Shown in pieces: positions 62,926-64,000 of a DNA stretch of 64,000 nt; within the stretch, counting starts at the first letter, position 1; each line of letters starts with the position of its first letter. Position numbers and translations under genes: made by a program. The DNA is taken from NCBI GenBank assembly GCA_011947345.1, contig JAAVTG010000075.1:1178001-1242000 (forward strand), in the 5' to 3' direction. The stretch is from Phytophthora quininea (Eukaryota > Oomycota > Peronosporomycetes > Peronosporales > Peronosporaceae). The notes under the pieces were generated by a model that saw only the letters and a program-made list of their open reading frames with translations, ran no database searches and was not told the DNA's origin.

Positions 62926-64000
62926 TTACATGACTGGAGCAGCATTATCTTGTTTCTGGTCGTCAAGATTGTACCACGTTGGGTTGTACGAGCATTGGAC
63001 GTCGGGGTTAATGTTCTCTACGCCGACCCGCAGCTCGTATGGCAGTGCGCTCAAATGCTCCTCTGTCATATAATCCAAATGCTGGTGCAGCACTTGCATG
63101 GCGAGAATCAAAAGTGTAGAGGGCTGGTGCGTCATCGAGTAGCGGAATACGTCGTTGTTACGCTCCACGCCGTTCGACCCACCAAACACGAAGATCTGGT
63201 CGTTGTGCACCACACTGGTGTGGAAATCGCGAGCATCAGGCTGAAAGCCATCTTCGTGGTAATAAATACGCCATTGGCCAGTCGACAGATCCAGCTCACT
63301 CAGCTCATTTTGTCGCGAACCAGAGTCGTCACGTCCTCCGAACATGATTAGTCTGTTCGAGTTGCTGGACAACTGCGTAATGGTGTGCGCAATGCGCGAC
63401 TTGGGCACGTCGCCACCGCATTCAACTTCGTGCCATTCGAGCGTGTCCACATCCAAGTAGTACGTATCAATGGGGCCCTTGGGAGGGTCGTACAATCCGC
63501 CGCCGATGACGTAGAGGCGATTCTCGATTGTGGCCACTTGGTGCTTGTACCGGGGACTAGGGCGCTTGCCGGTGGTCTCCTCCTTCGTCCAAACCTTCGT
63601 CACTTCATCAAAGACGTACAGATCGTTCACGTATACGTGCCCCGAGGTGCCGCCAAAGAGGTAGAGCTTGTTGTTGATAGCGCAGAGGCTTTGCCCATAT
63701 CCCGGCGGCGGTTGCGCCCCTCCGCCTCCACAATGGTCCAGTTCTTATCCTGAATGCTGAACTGTAGCAGCTTGCCCATGTTGGTTTGTCCCCAGTGCGG
63801 GCCCGAGCCACCAAACAAGTACATCTTCGTTTGTCTGTCGAAGTGCACCAGGCGTGCGATGCGCGGCCATCTATAACAGTCACAATGAAATCGCAGATCG
63901 TATGTCAGTAAGAAAAAAACATCGCGGCTACCGAAGCGAGAACAGCTCGTCCGTACCAGGAGAAATTCCGTTGGAGGTCTCAATGTGCACCCAGTGGTGG
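62926..64000 (-). CDS. Kelch-repeat protein (5' part outside the window)
   Basis: Exons 64000-63932 (partial) and 63870-62926, with a 61-base intron. Five or more kelch blades are visible: KMYLFGGSGPHWGQTNMGKL, KLYLFGGTSGHVYVNDLYVF, RLYVIGGGLYDPPKGPIDTY, RLIMFGGRDDSGSRQNELSE and QIFVFGGSNGVERNNDVFRY, each with the GG and spaced Trp (VWTKEET, LEWHEVE, GQWRIYY). After the propeller comes a helical segment (LDYMTEEHLSALPYELRVGV). Kelch propellers bind partner proteins. One G is missing at the run 63717-63720 (plus-strand CCCC); mended it reads EGAQPPPGYGQSLCAINNK. It is convergent with DMC1, 93 bases apart. Confidence 0.8.

Overview
The window is nuclear DNA of an oomycete, most likely a zoospore-forming Phytophthora or close relative. 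The reasons are gene density of about one gene per 1.7 kb on both strands, mostly intronless or one-intron genes, short GT-AG introns (about 45-110 bases) with GTACGT/GTAAGT-type donors, GC-rich coding regions, a bZIP factor with cysteine at the invariant asparagine position (a type reported from Phytophthora), and flagellar genes beside an intact meiotic recombinase gene. No tRNA, rRNA, CRISPR array or transposon was recognised.

Layout. 1-5.3 kb: end of a hydrophilic protein, an ankyrin-C2 protein, a glycine-rich secreted protein and a small unknown protein. 5.4-9.9 kb: a leucine-rich-repeat protein and a BBOF1-like basal-body coiled-coil protein with a candidate minor-spliceosome intron. 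10.4-13.1 kb: two tandem mucin-like, probably GPI-anchored proteins whose mature cysteines all lie in a repeated PCPSL motif. 13.3-20.3 kb: ALKBH1-like dioxygenase, Cys-type bZIP, two tandem ELM2-SANT-PHD chromatin proteins, a deaminase and an inverted near-identical copy of the glycine-rich gene. 20.5-29.1 kb: a nucleoside phosphorylase, a dynein-stalk-like protein, one or two TBC Rab-GAPs and a zinc-finger protein. 29.4-37.6 kb: a very large N-CoR/SMRT/Snt1-type corepressor. 37.6-44.5 kb: a peroxiredoxin-6-like protein without its peroxidatic cysteine, the transition-zone protein CC2D2A and Borealin. 44.8-53 kb: a small membrane protein, mitochondrial bL36, a secreted tubulin-ligase-like protein with an EGF module, a multipass membrane protein, an ArfGAP and PDH E1-beta. 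53.4-64 kb: a type I membrane protein, an atypical zinc alcohol dehydrogenase, a secreted protein, Has1/DDX18, TIM44, DMC1 with 17 exons, and a kelch protein running off the end.

Themes. There is a flagellum/basal-body group (BBOF1-like, CC2D2A, perhaps the LRR and dynein-stalk-like proteins), a co-repressor/HDAC-type chromatin group (two ELM2-SANT-PHD proteins and the N-CoR-like protein), a mitochondrial group (bL36m, PDHB, TIM44), a cell-cycle/meiosis pair (Borealin, DMC1), and a cluster of secreted surface proteins at 3-20 kb.

Caution. More than 35 reading-frame breaks occur in otherwise well-conserved genes, and nearly all are mended by adding one base, usually to a short homopolymer. 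This looks like sequence-consensus error rather than gene decay, so genes are given as whole loci with the inferred break points stated. Exon boundaries and start codons were read by eye.
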